A DNA stretch of 64,000 bases from positions 377,701 through 441,700 of the forward strand of contig NZ_LMSM01000005.1 of NCBI RefSeq assembly GCF_001428125.1, in the 5' to 3' direction. Within the stretch, counting starts at the first letter, position 1; every line of letters starts with the position of its first letter. Source of the stretch: Nocardioides sp. Soil774 (GTDB lineage: Bacteria; Actinomycetota; Actinomycetes; Propionibacteriales; Nocardioidaceae). The notes below the pieces were generated by a model that searched no databases, was not told the origin of the DNA, and worked only from the letters and a program-made list of their open reading frames with translations. The position numbers and the translations under genes were made by a program. Below are positions 28,333-38,385 of this stretch, piece after piece.

Positions 28333-31300
28333 GTGACCCTCACCGACACCTCCCGCTCCGCGCCGGCCACCCTCACCACCTCGGAGCTCCCCGAGCACCG
28401 CCAGCCCGTCGACTGGCGGCGTGTGCGACGCCCGCTCACCTACCTCTGCTTCTCGATGTCGCTGGTGGGCGCGATCGCCGCCTCCTTGGGCTCGATGGTG
28501 GCCGGGCGTCTGGCCGACGACCCGACCGAGCGGCTCCTGCTGCTGCTGGCGCTGTGCGTGGTCGGGGGCGCGGTCGTCGACACGGTGGCGAAGACCATCT
28601 GGGCCACGATCTGCGACCGCGCGGAGGGCCAGCTGCGCTCCGACCTGCTCGACGCCGCGATGGCGCAGCCGCTGTCGGAGCTCTCCGAGCAGGCCGTCGG
28701 CGAGGTGCTCGACCGCATCGACGACGACACCTGGGAGGTCGGCCAGCTGATGCGCTGGGGCGTGTGGCAGGCCGCGCGCACCCTGCTGGCGTCGGGACCG
28801 CTGTGGGTGGTCGCGTCGCTCACCTGGTGGCCCGCGGTGTTCCTGTTCCCGTTGACCGCCCTCGTGACCTTCCTCGCGGTGCGCCGGCTGCTGCCCCAGG
28901 TCGCGGAGAAGAAGGTGATCGAGGAGGCCGCCTGGACCGACCACGCCGCGTCCACCGAGGAGGGCGTCGCCGCCCGTGACGACCTGCGCACGTCGCTCGG
29001 CCAGGCCCACGTGCTGCGCCGCAACGCCCACCTCGCCTCGGTCGTGCACCGCACGCTCGACGCCGTGCTGGCGGTCGAGGTGCGCATCACCCGGCGCAGC
29101 GGCGGGCTGCTCCACGGCGCCCTCGCCGCCGTCGGCGTGGTCGGCATCGCGCTCGTCGTCGCGGGCAACCTGTCGACCGCGCGCCTGGTGACGCTGTTCC
29201 TCGTCACGACGATGTTCGTCGGCGGCGTGGACATGCTCGCGCGCCACCTCCCCGACCTGCAGGAGGGCTTCGGCGCCGTGCTGCGGCTCCGCGGCATGCT
29301 CGCCTCCCCCGCCGAGCCGACCGGCGGCCTGCCCGTCCCCGACGGGCCGCTCGACGTCGAGTTCCGCCACCTCGACTTCAGCTACGGCACCGGCACGTTC
29401 GCGCTGCGCGACGTCGACCTGCTCCTCACCGCGGGCCACACCTGCGCCCTGGTGGGACGCACCGGCTCGGGCAAGTCGACGCTGGCCTCCCTGCTCTCCC
29501 GCGCGGTCGAGCCGCCCCGCGGCACGGTGTTCCTCGGCGGCGTCGACGTCCGCGACCTCGACCTGCAGCAGCTGCGCTCCGCCGTCGGCGTCGTCACCCA
29601 GCGCACCGAGGTCCTCGCGGGCACGCTCGCCGACAACATCACGCTCTTCGACGACGTCCCCCGCGCCGACATCGAGGCGGCGGTGGCCGAGCTCGGCCTC
29701 ACCGACTGGGTCGCCGGTCTGCCCGAGGGCCTCGACACCGTCCTGGGACCGGGCGGCACCAGCCTGTCGGCCGGCGAGGAGCAGCTCGTCGCCTTCGCCC
29801 GCCTGCTCGTGCGCGACGTGAGCGTGGTCGTGCTCGACGAGGCCACCGCCCGCATGGACCCGGTCACCGAGGCACGCGTGGTGCGCGCCGCCGACCGGCT
29901 CATCTCAGGCCGCACCGGCATCCTGGTCGCCCACCGGCTCTCCACCACCGAGCGCGCCGAGCAGGTCGCGGTGCTCGAGTCCGGCCACGTCGTCCAGCAG
30001 GGCCCCCGGGCGCGGCTGGCGAGCGTCGACGGCCCGTTCCGCGACCTCCTCGAGGCGGCCGCCCACGAGGCGGTCGTCGAGGAGCACCACCACGCCGACG
30101 CCGCGATCGGCTCCGTGCGGCGCAGCACCTCTCCCCCGCCGCCTCCCGAGCTCGCCCCCACCCCGAGCCTGGCCCGGGCCGTCCTGCACACCGTGCGCAT
30201 CCAGCCCCAGTGGGGACTGCTGGGCGCCGTGCTCTTCCTGCTGTGCTCGCTCACCGGCGCCTTCGGTGCCGTCACCGGCTGGGTCTGGGGCCGCATCGTC
30301 ACCGACCTGCAGCAGGGCGAGCGGCCCGACTGGCTGGTCGCGGCGCTGGTGGTCTCGCTGGTCGCCGGCCCGCTGCTGCTCTCGCAGGCGCTGCGCACCT
30401 ACCCCCACTGGTGGGTCGAGGTGCGCCTGCGCGTGCGGGCCTCGGTGCTCCACGGCCAGACCTCGCAGCGCCGCCTCCTGCGCACGCCGCCGGGAGAGGT
30501 GGTCGCCCGCACGATGGACGCCGACCGGCTCGCGCGCTACACCGACCGCTGGGTCGACTTCGTCAACGGCCTGCTCGTCGCGGTCCTCACCGGCTTCATC
30601 GCCCAGACCTGGGTGGCTGGCGCGGTGCTGCTGACGGTCATGGTGGTCTCGGCCCTCGCCTCCACGCTCGGACGTCGCGTCGCCGGCCGCTCGGCCGCCG
30701 CGGCCTCCTCGGCCCGCGCCGGCTTCGGCCAGTCGCTGGTCTCGGCCCTGGAGTCGATCCGCACCGTCAAGCTGGCCGCGGCCACCCCGCAGGTGCACCA
30801 GCACCTGCGTCTCGTCGACGGTGGGCGCGTGGACGCCGCCGTGCGCGAGCACCGGGTGCAGGCCCTGCTCGACGGCGTGCCGGTCGTGATGGTGCAGCTC
30901 GGCGTCGTCGCGGCCTGGGCCGGGCTGCTCACCGACCACTGGGGCCTGGCGACGGCCCTGCTGCTCGCCAACGCGGTCAGCGGCTTCGACTGGTTCGGCC
31001 GGGTCGCCGGCTCCGTGGTCACCGAGGCCCCCGGGGTGCGCGCCTGGATGAACGCCACCAGCGAGCTCGCCGGCGGCGGCGACCTGATGGACCTCCCGCC
31101 CGGCGTCGACCTCGTGCACGGCACCGGCCCCGACCCCCAGCCCTCCCACCGCGAGCCGCTGCACACGCTCTCCGTGCGCGACCTCGACGCCGTCCACGAC
31201 GACGGCACCCTCGGCGTCCAGGGAGTCGACCTCGACGTCCGCGCCGGCGAGCTCGTGCTGCTGCTCGGCCAGGTCGGTTCGGGCAAGTCCAGCCTGCTGA

Positions 31301-31842
31301 GCGCGCTCGCGGGGCTCGTCACCAGCACCGGGGAGATCCGGTGGAACGACGAGGTGGTCGCCGACCCGCAGACCGCCCTGCGGCCTGGCCGCGTCGCCCA
31401 CGTCGCCCAGGTGCCTCGCGTGCTCTCGGGCACCTTCACCGGCAACGTCGCGCTCGACCACGCCGACCGCGCGGTCCTCCCGGCGCTCGATGCGGCCCGC
31501 ATGGGTCGCGACGTGGCCGAGGCGGGCGGCCCGGACTCCCTGGTCGGCCACCGCGGCGTACGCCTCTCCGGCGGGCAGGTGCAGCGCCTCGCGCTGGCGC
31601 GGGCGCTGGCCACCGAGGCCGACGTGCTGCTCGCCGACGACGTCTCGTCGGCCCTCGATGCCGCGACCGAGATCGAGCTGTGGCAGGCGCTGCGCTCGCG
31701 TGGGGCCGCGGTGATCGGTGCGACCAGCAAGTCGGCGGCGTTGGCCCAGGCCGACCGTGTCGTGGTCCTCGACGCCGGACGGGTCGTCGACCACGGGCCG
31801 TGGCGCGAGCTCTCGGAGCGCTGGGCACACCTGGCCGGCTGA
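28333..31842 (+). CDS. Full-length ABC exporter, two fused TMD-NBD halves
   Basis: A 1169-residue single-chain exporter: membrane domain, ATPase (Walker A GRTGSGKST near 380; signature LSAGEE; Walker B VVVLDEATARMD), second membrane domain from about 620, and a second ATPase (GQVGSGKSS near 980; LSGGQ; VLLADDVSSALD). In the first half the signature has E-E in place of the common G-Q/R-Q. In the second half the Walker B catalytic Glu is replaced by Asp (DD), so one site may be weak. This suggests an asymmetric heterodimer-like exporter. GTG 28333 follows GAAGG. Substrate unknown. It interrupts an otherwise conserved sucB-epimerase-lipB order. Confidence 0.88.
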   Translation: MTLTDTSRSAPATLTTSELPEHRQPVDWRRVRRPLTYLCFSMSLVGAIAASLGSMVAGRLADDPTERLLLLLALCVVGGAVVDTVAKTIWATICDRAEGQLRSDLLDAAMAQPLSELSEQAVGEVLDRIDDDTWEVGQLMRWGVWQAARTLLASGPLWVVASLTWWPAVFLFPLTALVTFLAVRRLLPQVAEKKVIEEAAWTDHAASTEEGVAARDDLRTSLGQAHVLRRNAHLASVVHRTLDAVLAVEVRITRRSGGLLHGALAAVGVVGIALVVAGNLSTARLVTLFLVTTMFVGGVDMLARHLPDLQEGFGAVLRLRGMLASPAEPTGGLPVPDGPLDVEFRHLDFSYGTGTFALRDVDLLLTAGHTCALVGRTGSGKSTLASLLSRAVEPPRGTVFLGGVDVRDLDLQQLRSAVGVVTQRTEVLAGTLADNITLFDDVPRADIEAAVAELGLTDWVAGLPEGLDTVLGPGGTSLSAGEEQLVAFARLLVRDVSVVVLDEATARMDPVTEARVVRAADRLISGRTGILVAHRLSTTERAEQVAVLESGHVVQQGPRARLASVDGPFRDLLEAAAHEAVVEEHHHADAAIGSVRRSTSPPPPPELAPTPSLARAVLHTVRIQPQWGLLGAVLFLLCSLTGAFGAVTGWVWGRIVTDLQQGERPDWLVAALVVSLVAGPLLLSQALRTYPHWWVEVRLRVRASVLHGQTSQRRLLRTPPGEVVARTMDADRLARYTDRWVDFVNGLLVAVLTGFIAQTWVAGAVLLTVMVVSALASTLGRRVAGRSAAAASSARAGFGQSLVSALESIRTVKLAAATPQVHQHLRLVDGGRVDAAVREHRVQALLDGVPVVMVQLGVVAAWAGLLTDHWGLATALLLANAVSGFDWFGRVAGSVVTEAPGVRAWMNATSELAGGGDLMDLPPGVDLVHGTGPDPQPSHREPLHTLSVRDLDAVHDDGTLGVQGVDLDVRAGELVLLLGQVGSGKSSLLSALAGLVTSTGEIRWNDEVVADPQTALRPGRVAHVAQVPRVLSGTFTGNVALDHADRAVLPALDAARMGRDVAEAGGPDSLVGHRGVRLSGGQVQRLALARALATEADVLLADDVSSALDAATEIELWQALRSRGAAVIGATSKSAALAQADRVVVLDAGRVVDHGPWRELSERWAHLAG

Positions 31843-31873
31843 GGCAGTTGTGGCCGCGTGGTTGGGTGGTGGC

Positions 31874-32764
31874 ATGCGCGTCGTCATCGCCGGTGCCTCG
31901 GGCTTCCTCGGCACCCACCTGTCCACGCACCTGCGGGTGCAGGGCCACGAGGTGACCGCGCTCGTGAGGCGTGAGCCTTCCTCGAGCCACGAGTCCCGCT
32001 GGGACCCCGCGGCGGGCACGGTCGACGCAGGGGTGATCGGCCGTGCCGACGCCGTCGTCAACCTCGCCGGTGCCAGCATCGCGGCCAACCCGCACTCGAA
32101 GAAGCACGCCCGCGAGGTGCTGGAGTCGCGCGTCTCCACGACCCGCCTGCTCGCCTCGACGATCGCCGCGAGCCAGCGGCCACCCGCATTCGTGGCCGGC
32201 AACGGCATCAGCTGGTACGGCGACCACGGCCCGGCCGCGGTCACCGAGGACACCGGCACGACCGGCGACGCGTTCCTCACCCGCGTCGCTCGGGAGTGGG
32301 AGGCCGCGACCGAGCCGGCCCGCGACGCCGGCGCCCGCGTGTGCGTGCTGCGCACCGCCCCGGTGATGGACCGCACCTCACCGCCGCTCAAGCAGCTGCG
32401 CCTGCTCTTCCAGCTCGGCGGCGGCGCCCGGCTCGGGTCGGGCGAGCAGTTCATGCCGATGATCTCGCTGCGCGACTGGGTGGGCGCGGTGAGCTATCTC
32501 ATCGAGTCGCGTGACGTGTCCGGCGCCTTCAACCTGTGCTGCCCGCACACCCCGACCAACGCGGAGTTCACCCACGCACTGGCCTCCGCCGTGCACCGCA
32601 AGACGTTCCTCGCCGTCCCGGCACCGGTGCTCAAGGTGGGCGCCGGCGACCTGGCCTCGGAGCTGCTCGGCTCCATCAACGCACGCCCCGCGGCGCTCGA
32701 GCGCGCCGGCTACGACTTCGAGGACGAGGACGTCCGCGAGGTGCTCGCCGCCGCGCTGTCCTGA
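31874..32764 (+). CDS. TIGR01777 family NAD-dependent epimerase-like protein
   Basis: A 296-residue short-chain dehydrogenase-type protein: Rossmann motif VVIAGASGFLGTHL at the N-terminus, NLAGASI, and the family's characteristic GNGISWYGDHGP and FMPMISLRDWVGA. It equates to Rv2216 beside dlaT and lipB in M. tuberculosis. The substrate is unknown across the family. ATG 31874 is preferred over earlier in-frame codons that overlap the ABC exporter. Its last 55 bases overlap an opposing gene. Confidence 0.9.
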   Translation: MRVVIAGASGFLGTHLSTHLRVQGHEVTALVRREPSSSHESRWDPAAGTVDAGVIGRADAVVNLAGASIAANPHSKKHAREVLESRVSTTRLLASTIAASQRPPAFVAGNGISWYGDHGPAAVTEDTGTTGDAFLTRVAREWEAATEPARDAGARVCVLRTAPVMDRTSPPLKQLRLLFQLGGGARLGSGEQFMPMISLRDWVGAVSYLIESRDVSGAFNLCCPHTPTNAEFTHALASAVHRKTFLAVPAPVLKVGAGDLASELLGSINARPAALERAGYDFEDEDVREVLAAALS

Positions 32765-33312
32765 TCGCGCGCCTCGGCCACCACCCACGCCCCGCCCCGG
32801 CGCACGAGGACGACCCTCCTCGCCGACGCCCGGTCCGACGGGAGCGCGACGGGCACCGGCCCACCGACGACCCGGCCGGCCACGACCCGGTCGGTGACCA
32901 CCAGCACCATCCGTCCGGGCGAGCGCTCCACCACGCGCAGGGCCAGGACCTGCGTGGCGAGGCCGTCGACGGTGAGGCCGCGCTCGCGGTAGCTCCGCAG
33001 CAGCCGCACGTCGGCGGCCCCGGCCCGAGAGCCGTGGGCGTAGAGCTCGGCCAACGCCTCGACGTCGCCGGCAGCCCACACAGCCGAGCGGCGCGCGTCC
33101 CACCGGCTGAGGACCTGCGCGGGCGGCGTACGGTCCACGCCGTCAGGCACCGCGGACGGGGCCGGTGCTGCGTCCCCCGGCCGGTCCCCCGGCCGATCCC
33201 CCGGCCGGTCCCCCGGCCGATCCCCCGGCCGTGCCAGCGTGACGACCAGGGTCGCCACGACGCAGGCGCAGGCCACGGCGGTGAGGACGGGCAGCAGTCG
33301 TCGGGGGTCCAC
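32710..33312 (-). CDS. Hypothetical membrane-anchored protein with RPGD repeat
   Basis: A 200-residue protein with an N-terminal anchor helix (LLPVLTAVACACVVATLVVTLA), then five RPGD-type tetrapeptides, then a domain of about 120 residues (VLSRWDARRSAVWAAGDVEALAELYAHGS) reminiscent of the SnoaL/NTF2-like fold, probably extracytoplasmic. GTG 33312 is the start. Function unknown. The Ser/Thr-rich end overlaps the epimerase gene tail-to-tail by 55 bases. Confidence 0.7.
   Translation of the reverse strand: MDPRRLLPVLTAVACACVVATLVVTLARPGDRPGDRPGDRPGDRPGDAAPAPSAVPDGVDRTPPAQVLSRWDARRSAVWAAGDVEALAELYAHGSRAGAADVRLLRSYRERGLTVDGLATQVLALRVVERSPGRMVLVVTDRVVAGRVVGGPVPVALPSDRASARRVVLVRRGGAWVVAEARDQDSAAASTSRTSSSSKS
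33173..33232 (-). repeat. Five 12-bp tandem repeats encoding RPGD
   Basis: Five units of tcccccggccgN (N alternates g, a, g, a, t) lie in frame in the hypothetical anchor protein gene and encode a flexible Arg-Pro-Gly-Asp stalk next to the membrane helix. Copy number is likely to vary between strains. Confidence 0.9.
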
Positions 33313-33396
33313 CCGACCACCATGGCCGAGAGCGGCCGACCCCCGCAGGGCTCATCCACAGGCGGCGCTCGCCGGTCGGGCGCGTAGGCTCGCGGC

Positions 33397-34125
33397 ATGC
33401 CGCTGGACTACGAGATCGCCGGCCTGGGCGACGACGCCGTCGACTACCTCGCCGCCTGGGAGCTGCAGCGACAGGTGCACGAGGCCGTCGTCGCCGGCAC
33501 CCGTCCCGACTCGGTGCTGCTGCTCGAGCACCCGCCGGTCTTCACCGCCGGCAAGCGGACGGACCCGCACGAGCGACCCCTCGACCCAGGCGGCGCCGCG
33601 GTCATCGACGTCGACCGCGGCGGCAAGATCACCTTCCACGGCCCCGGTCAGCTGGTCGGCTACCCGATCGTGCGGCTGCCCGACCACGTCAAGGTCGTCG
33701 ACTACGTCCGTCGCGTCGAGGAGGCACTGATCGCGGTGTGCGCCGACCTCGGCGTCACCACCGCCCGCGTGCCGGGGCGCAGCGGGGTGTGGCTGCAGGC
33801 CGACGACCGCGGTCCGGAGCGCAAGATCGCCGCCATCGGCATCCGGGTCAGCCGCGGCGTGACGATGCACGGGTTCGCGCTCAACTGCGACGTCGACCTG
33901 GGGTGGTACGACCGGTTCGTCCCGTGCGGCATCGCCGACGCCGGCGTCACCTCCCTCTCCGCGGAGCTGGGCCGCGACGTGACCGTCACCGACGTGCTGC
34001 CGAGCGTGCGCGAGCACCTGTCGGCCTACCTCGCGTGGGAGCCCTACGCCGCGACGCCCGACTACGAGCCCCGCCCGGAGCCCGGACGCGGCCCGCGCAT
34101 CGAGCTGGTGCGTCCGGGCGCCTGA
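33397..34125 (+). CDS. lipB: Octanoyltransferase
   Basis: Transfers octanoyl from acyl carrier protein to lipoyl domains, the first step of lipoate synthesis. At 242 residues it has [14 protein letters not shown], the substrate motif [13 protein letters not shown], the catalytic lysine in [17 protein letters not shown] and the acyl-accepting cysteine in FVPCGI. ATG 33397 gives the family N-terminus. The obvious substrate is the E2 encoded upstream. lipA is displaced about 2 kb by an ABC transporter pair. Confidence 0.96.
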   Translation: MPLDYEIAGLGDDAVDYLAAWELQRQVHEAVVAGTRPDSVLLLEHPPVFTAGKRTDPHERPLDPGGAAVIDVDRGGKITFHGPGQLVGYPIVRLPDHVKVVDYVRRVEEALIAVCADLGVTTARVPGRSGVWLQADDRGPERKIAAIGIRVSRGVTMHGFALNCDVDLGWYDRFVPCGIADAGVTSLSAELGRDVTVTDVLPSVREHLSAYLAWEPYAATPDYEPRPEPGRGPRIELVRPGA

Positions 34126-34221
34126 CCCCGCCCGTACGACGTACCGGCGCGCCTGCACGGCAGCCGAGCCGCCGACCTGCCAGTCTTCGGGCCACGCATC
34201 CGGCCAGGTCGGGGGACACAC

Positions 34222-35163
34222 ATGGGCGAGTCGGTCATCGAGACGCGCGCGCTGCGCAAGGAGTTCAGCACGCGCCGCGGCACCCGGGTCGCAGTGGACG
34301 ACCTCGACCTCACCGTCCCGCGTGGCGGCGTGCACGGCTTCCTCGGTCCCAACGGCTCGGGCAAGACCACCACGATCCGCATGCTGCTGGGCCTGGCCAC
34401 CCCGACCTCCGGCACGATGCGGCTCCTCGGCGAGCCGGTGCCGGCCTCGCTCCCCGCGGTCATGTCGCGGGTGGGCGCCGTGGTCGAGTCGCCCAAGTTC
34501 GCGCCGCACTTCACCGCCCGCCAGAACCTCGCGCTGCTGGCGGCCACCGTCGGTCGCGACCGAGCGGCCGTGGACGACGCGCTCGACAAGGTCGGGCTCG
34601 GCCAGCGCGCCGACGAGCGGTTCCGCGGCTACTCCCTCGGCATGAAGCAGCGGCTGGCCATCGCGGCCACGCTGCTCAAGACGCCGGACCTGCTCATCCT
34701 CGACGAGCCCACCAACGGTCTCGACCCGGCCGGCATCCGCGAGATCCGCGACCTCGTCAAGGGCCTGGGCGCCAGCGGCGTCACCGTCCTGCTCAGCTCG
34801 CACATCCTGGCCGAGGTGCAGCAGGTGTGCGACAGCGTCACCATCATCGGCAACGGCCGCCTGCTCGCCTCGGGCACCGTGGAGGACCTGATGGCCACCA
34901 CCGGTGCCTACCGCGTCGTGGCCGACGACCCCGCCGGCGCCGCGAGGCTCCTGCAGGCGCAGGGGATGTCGACCACCGCCGACGGGAGCGCCCTGACCGT
35001 GCAGACCGAGCGACCCGGCACCGACATCAGCCGGGTCCTCGGCGAGGGCGGGGTGTGGCTCCACGAGCTCACGCCGCTGCGTGCCGACCTCGAGTCGGTG
35101 TTCCTCGACCTCACCGCCGACGACCGGATGGGCGCCCTGCCGAGCACGGAGGACTACCGATGA
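34222..35163 (+). CDS. ABC transporter ATP-binding protein
   Basis: A 313-residue ATPase of the ABC-2/CcmA type: Walker A LGPNGSGKTT, signature YSLGMKQRLAIA, Walker B LLILDEPTNGLDP, and the D- and H-loops (LLSSHILAEVQQV). The C-terminal extension after residue 220 is typical of drug/antibiotic exporters. ATG 34222 follows GGGGGAC. Its stop overlaps the permease start (ATGA). The transported molecule is unknown; lipid or peptide efflux is a guess. Confidence 0.9.
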   Translation: MGESVIETRALRKEFSTRRGTRVAVDDLDLTVPRGGVHGFLGPNGSGKTTTIRMLLGLATPTSGTMRLLGEPVPASLPAVMSRVGAVVESPKFAPHFTARQNLALLAATVGRDRAAVDDALDKVGLGQRADERFRGYSLGMKQRLAIAATLLKTPDLLILDEPTNGLDPAGIREIRDLVKGLGASGVTVLLSSHILAEVQQVCDSVTIIGNGRLLASGTVEDLMATTGAYRVVADDPAGAARLLQAQGMSTTADGSALTVQTERPGTDISRVLGEGGVWLHELTPLRADLESVFLDLTADDRMGALPSTEDYR

Positions 35164-36140
35164 AGGACCTGCTGCGCGTCGAGCTCACGCGCCTGCGCTG
35201 GCGCCGCGCCGTGGTCGTGCTCGTCGCCGCCTGCCTCCTGGTGCCGGCCGCGATCTGGGTCGGCACCGCCTGGTCGACGCGGCCCTTCTCCGACGACGAC
35301 GTCGCTGCCGCCGAGCAGCAGGCGGCGCGCGACGCCGACCAGCCGTGGGTGCGCCGGGAGATCAGGAAGTGCGAGAAGTCCCCGGAGAACTACGCGCCCC
35401 CGTCGGAGGACGTCGACTGCACCGAGCTGCTCACGCCGACGGTGGCCAACTACCTCTACCGCCCGACGCTCGACGTCTCCTCGGTGCTGAGGGACCAGGG
35501 CGTCGCCGTGGTCACGATCCTGGCTGTCCTCGTGCTGATCCTGGGCACCACCTTCGTGGGCCACGACTGGAACACCGGCTCGATCAGCAACCAGCTGCTC
35601 TTCGAACCACGTCGCCGTCGCGTCTGGCTGTCCAAGGCGCTGGCGGTGGTCCTCACCGGCCTCGTGGTCGGTGCCGTCGCGCTGCTGGCCTTCTGGGGCG
35701 CGACCGCGGCACTGGCCGCGCACCGGGACATCGCGGTGCCGGCGGCGCAGTGGGCCGACGTACGCGCCACGACCGCGCGCGGCATCGTGCTGGTGGCCCT
35801 GGCCGGTCTGCTCGGCTATGCGCTCACGATGTTGTTCCGCAGCACCGTCGCCACGCTCGGCGTCGGGCTCGGCATCGCCGCCGGCGGGTCGCTGGGCATC
35901 CTCGCGCTGGTCGGCGAGGGCGGGCTGCGCTGGCTGCTGCCGTCCAACGCCCTCGCGGTGCTCGAGGACGGCTTCGACTACTACGTCTGGAACCCCGCCT
36001 GCGACTCGGGCTACCAGACCGGCGCGGCGAGCTGCATGCGGACGATCACCCTCGTGGACGGCTCGCTCTACCTCGGCGTCGTGCTCGCCGTGGTGGTGGC
36101 GGCCTCCCTGTGGTCGTTCCAGCGTCGCGACCTGCCCTGA
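35160..36140 (+). CDS. ABC-2 type transporter permease
   Basis: A 326-residue membrane partner of the preceding ATPase, four-base overlap. One helix lies near the N-terminus ([19 protein letters not shown]), then a polar extracellular loop of about 80 residues with two cysteines ([18 protein letters not shown]), then five further helices. [16 protein letters not shown] is the cytoplasmic coupling stretch typical of ABC-2 permeases. Two more cysteines lie in a late loop ([15 protein letters not shown]), which could form extracellular disulfides. Confidence 0.85.
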   Translation: MKDLLRVELTRLRWRRAVVVLVAACLLVPAAIWVGTAWSTRPFSDDDVAAAEQQAARDADQPWVRREIRKCEKSPENYAPPSEDVDCTELLTPTVANYLYRPTLDVSSVLRDQGVAVVTILAVLVLILGTTFVGHDWNTGSISNQLLFEPRRRRVWLSKALAVVLTGLVVGAVALLAFWGATAALAAHRDIAVPAAQWADVRATTARGIVLVALAGLLGYALTMLFRSTVATLGVGLGIAAGGSLGILALVGEGGLRWLLPSNALAVLEDGFDYYVWNPACDSGYQTGAASCMRTITLVDGSLYLGVVLAVVVAASLWSFQRRDLP

Positions 36141-36195
36141 CGGGCACCGACCGGGCGAGTTGGGAGCCCCGCGGCCCCGTCGTAGAGTGGCGCGT

Positions 36196-37137
36196 GTGAC
36201 GACTGCTCCCGCACCCGAAGGACGCAAGCTCCTCCGCCTCGAGGTACGCAACGCCGAGACCCCGATCGAACGCAAGCCGGAGTGGATCAAGACCCGCGCC
36301 AAGATGGGCCCGGAGTACACCTCGCTGCAGAACCTGGTCAAGTCCGAGGGACTGCACACGGTGTGCCAGGAGGCCGGCTGCCCCAACATCTTCGAGTGCT
36401 GGGAGGACCGCGAGGCCACCTTCCTCATCGGCGGTGACCAGTGCACCCGTCGCTGCGACTTCTGCCAGATCGACACCGGCAAGCCGCAGCCGCTCGACCG
36501 CGACGAGCCCCGCCGGGTGGCGGAGTCGGTGCAGAAGATGCAGCTGCGCTACGCCACGATCACCGGCGTCGCCCGCGACGACCTGCCCGACGGCGGCGCG
36601 TGGCTCTACGCCGAGACGGTGCGCGCCATCCACGAGCTCAACCCCGACACGGGTGTGGAGAACCTGATCCCCGACTTCAACGGCAAGCCCGACCTCCTGC
36701 AGGAGGTCTTCGAGTCCCGTCCCGAGGTGCTCGCGCACAACGTCGAGACCGTGCCGCGGATCTTCAAGCGGATCCGCCCGGCCTTCCGCTACGACCGCTC
36801 GCTCGACGTCATCACGCAGGCGCGCGACTTCGGCCTGGTCACCAAGTCCAACCTCATCCTCGGCATGGGCGAGACCCGCGAGGAGGTCAGCCAGGCGCTG
36901 CGCGACCTCCACGAGGCCGGCTGCGAGCTCATCACGATCACCCAGTACCTGCGCCCGTCGCCGCGGCACCACCCCGTGGAGCGGTGGGTCAAGCCCGAGG
37001 AGTTCGTCGAGCTCAAGGCCGAGGCCGACGAGATCGGCTTCGCCGGGGCCCTGTCCGGGCCGCTGGTCCGCTCGTCCTACCGCGCCGGACGGCTGTACGG
37101 TCAGGCCATGGACGCACGCGCTGCCGCGACCGTCTGA
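36196..37137 (+). CDS. lipA: Lipoyl synthase
   Basis: A radical-SAM enzyme that inserts two sulfurs into the octanoyl chain on lipoyl domains. It has the auxiliary cluster motif [12 protein letters not shown] and the radical-SAM motif CTRRCDFC, and ends with the usual [13 protein letters not shown]. It is about 313 residues from GTG 36196; a GTG nine bases upstream is possible. It works with LipB on the E2 and glycine-cleavage H proteins. Confidence 0.96.
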   Translation: MTTAPAPEGRKLLRLEVRNAETPIERKPEWIKTRAKMGPEYTSLQNLVKSEGLHTVCQEAGCPNIFECWEDREATFLIGGDQCTRRCDFCQIDTGKPQPLDRDEPRRVAESVQKMQLRYATITGVARDDLPDGGAWLYAETVRAIHELNPDTGVENLIPDFNGKPDLLQEVFESRPEVLAHNVETVPRIFKRIRPAFRYDRSLDVITQARDFGLVTKSNLILGMGETREEVSQALRDLHEAGCELITITQYLRPSPRHHPVERWVKPEEFVELKAEADEIGFAGALSGPLVRSSYRAGRLYGQAMDARAAATV

Positions 37138-37202
37138 CCCGAGCCTCCACGGCTCCCCCGCACCACCTCTCTCCGCCCATTCCTAGCTGGACAAGGCCAC
37201 CT

Positions 37203-37916
37203 ATGTCGACCGCCGCCCCCACGCCCTCGACGCCCACCTCGCGCCGTGGGCAGATCATGCAGACCTACACGATGGCCAAGCGCAGCGACCCGCGCCTGGG
37301 CTGGATCATCCTGGGCGTGTTCGTGCTCGGAGCAGTGGTCGGCTTCGGCCTCATGTGGCTGCTGCCCGGTGACGGCGTCCTGTCGCTGATCATCTCGATC
37401 ATCGGTGCGCTGATGCTCGGCATGCTGGCCGCCCTGCTGGTCTTCGGCCGCCGCGCCCAGTCGGCGGCGTACACCCAGATGGAGGGCCAGCCCGCAGCCG
37501 CCGCCGGTGCGCTGCAGATGCTGCGCCGCGGCTGGAAGGTCGACCCCGTCGTCGGCTTCACCAAGCAGCAGGACGTCGTGCACCGGGTCGTCGGCCCGCC
37601 CGGCATCGTGCTGGTCGGCGAGGGCTCGAGCCAGAGCCGCGTCAAGCAGCTGATGGTCAACGAGCGGCGCAAGCACGAACGGGTCGCCTACGGCGTGCCG
37701 ATCCACGAGGTCATCGCCGGCCGCGGCGAGGGCGAGGTGCCGCTGCCAAAGCTGGTGCGCCACGTGCAGAAGCTCGGTCGCAACGTGAAGCCGGCCGAGA
37801 TCACCGACATCCTCCAGCGCCTCAAGGCGCTCGACGCCCAGCGCGGCAAGCTGCCGCTGCCCAAGGGCCCGGTGCCGACCTCGATGAAGGGCATGCGCTC
37901 GCAGCGCGGTCGCTGA
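37203..37916 (+). CDS. DUF4191 membrane protein
   Basis: A 237-residue protein with two adjacent membrane helices near 33-80 (LGWIILGVFVLGAVVGFGLMW and a second Leu/Ile-rich one) and a basic soluble C-terminal domain (GRRAQSAAYTQMEGQPAAA; RGWKVDPVVGF; RVKQLMVNERRKHER). It is the homologue of Rv2219, which also follows lipA in M. tuberculosis. Function unknown; it has been suspected of envelope roles from position only. Confidence 0.9.
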   Translation: MSTAAPTPSTPTSRRGQIMQTYTMAKRSDPRLGWIILGVFVLGAVVGFGLMWLLPGDGVLSLIISIIGALMLGMLAALLVFGRRAQSAAYTQMEGQPAAAAGALQMLRRGWKVDPVVGFTKQQDVVHRVVGPPGIVLVGEGSSQSRVKQLMVNERRKHERVAYGVPIHEVIAGRGEGEVPLPKLVRHVQKLGRNVKPAEITDILQRLKALDAQRGKLPLPKGPVPTSMKGMRSQRGR

Positions 37917-37947
37917 CCTCGCGGTCGGCCACGCCGGCCGGACCGTC

Positions 37948-38337
37948 CTAGATCGTCACGGTCCGCGTGCCCGCGGCCACGTCGTGCAGTCCGCGCCCGT
38001 CGACGGTGAACAACGGCGGGAGCAGCAGGAACGTCAGCACTGTGCGGATCATCGCTCGCAGCAGGCTCACCGGCCGCGACGGGTCGTCGTGGCGCACGAC
38101 CCGCACCCGCGTCACCAGCTTGCCGAACGACCCGCCCATCAGCGCGGTGAACAAGGCCATCTCAACGACCAGGACCACCGTGCCCACGGCGCCGATGGTC
38201 GAGGAGTCGTCGCGCACCAGGCCGATCGCGGCCAGCGCTTCTGCGACGGCCCAGCTGCTGGCCCAGTCGATGAGCAGGGCGCCGAGCCGACGGCCCCAGC
38301 CGGCGGGTCGCAGCTGCGGTGTTACGGCTGTGGTCAC
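37948..38337 (-). CDS. RDD family membrane protein
   Basis: A 129-residue protein with RDD-family features: AGWGRRLGALLIDWASSW at the start, three membrane segments, GGSFGKLVTRVRVV in the middle and DVAAGTRTV at the end. The start is GTG 38337. It matches Rv2219A in the same neighbourhood. The function of single RDD proteins is unknown; some RDD members act as ion antiporters. It converges with the DUF4191 gene and diverges from glnA. Confidence 0.88.
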   Translation of the reverse strand: MTTAVTPQLRPAGWGRRLGALLIDWASSWAVAEALAAIGLVRDDSSTIGAVGTVVLVVEMALFTALMGGSFGKLVTRVRVVRHDDPSRPVSLLRAMIRTVLTFLLLPPLFTVDGRGLHDVAAGTRTVTI

Positions 38338-38385
38338 TCCGCCAGCCTAGGCAGGGCCCGCACGGGCTCCACCCTCCGGGCACTT

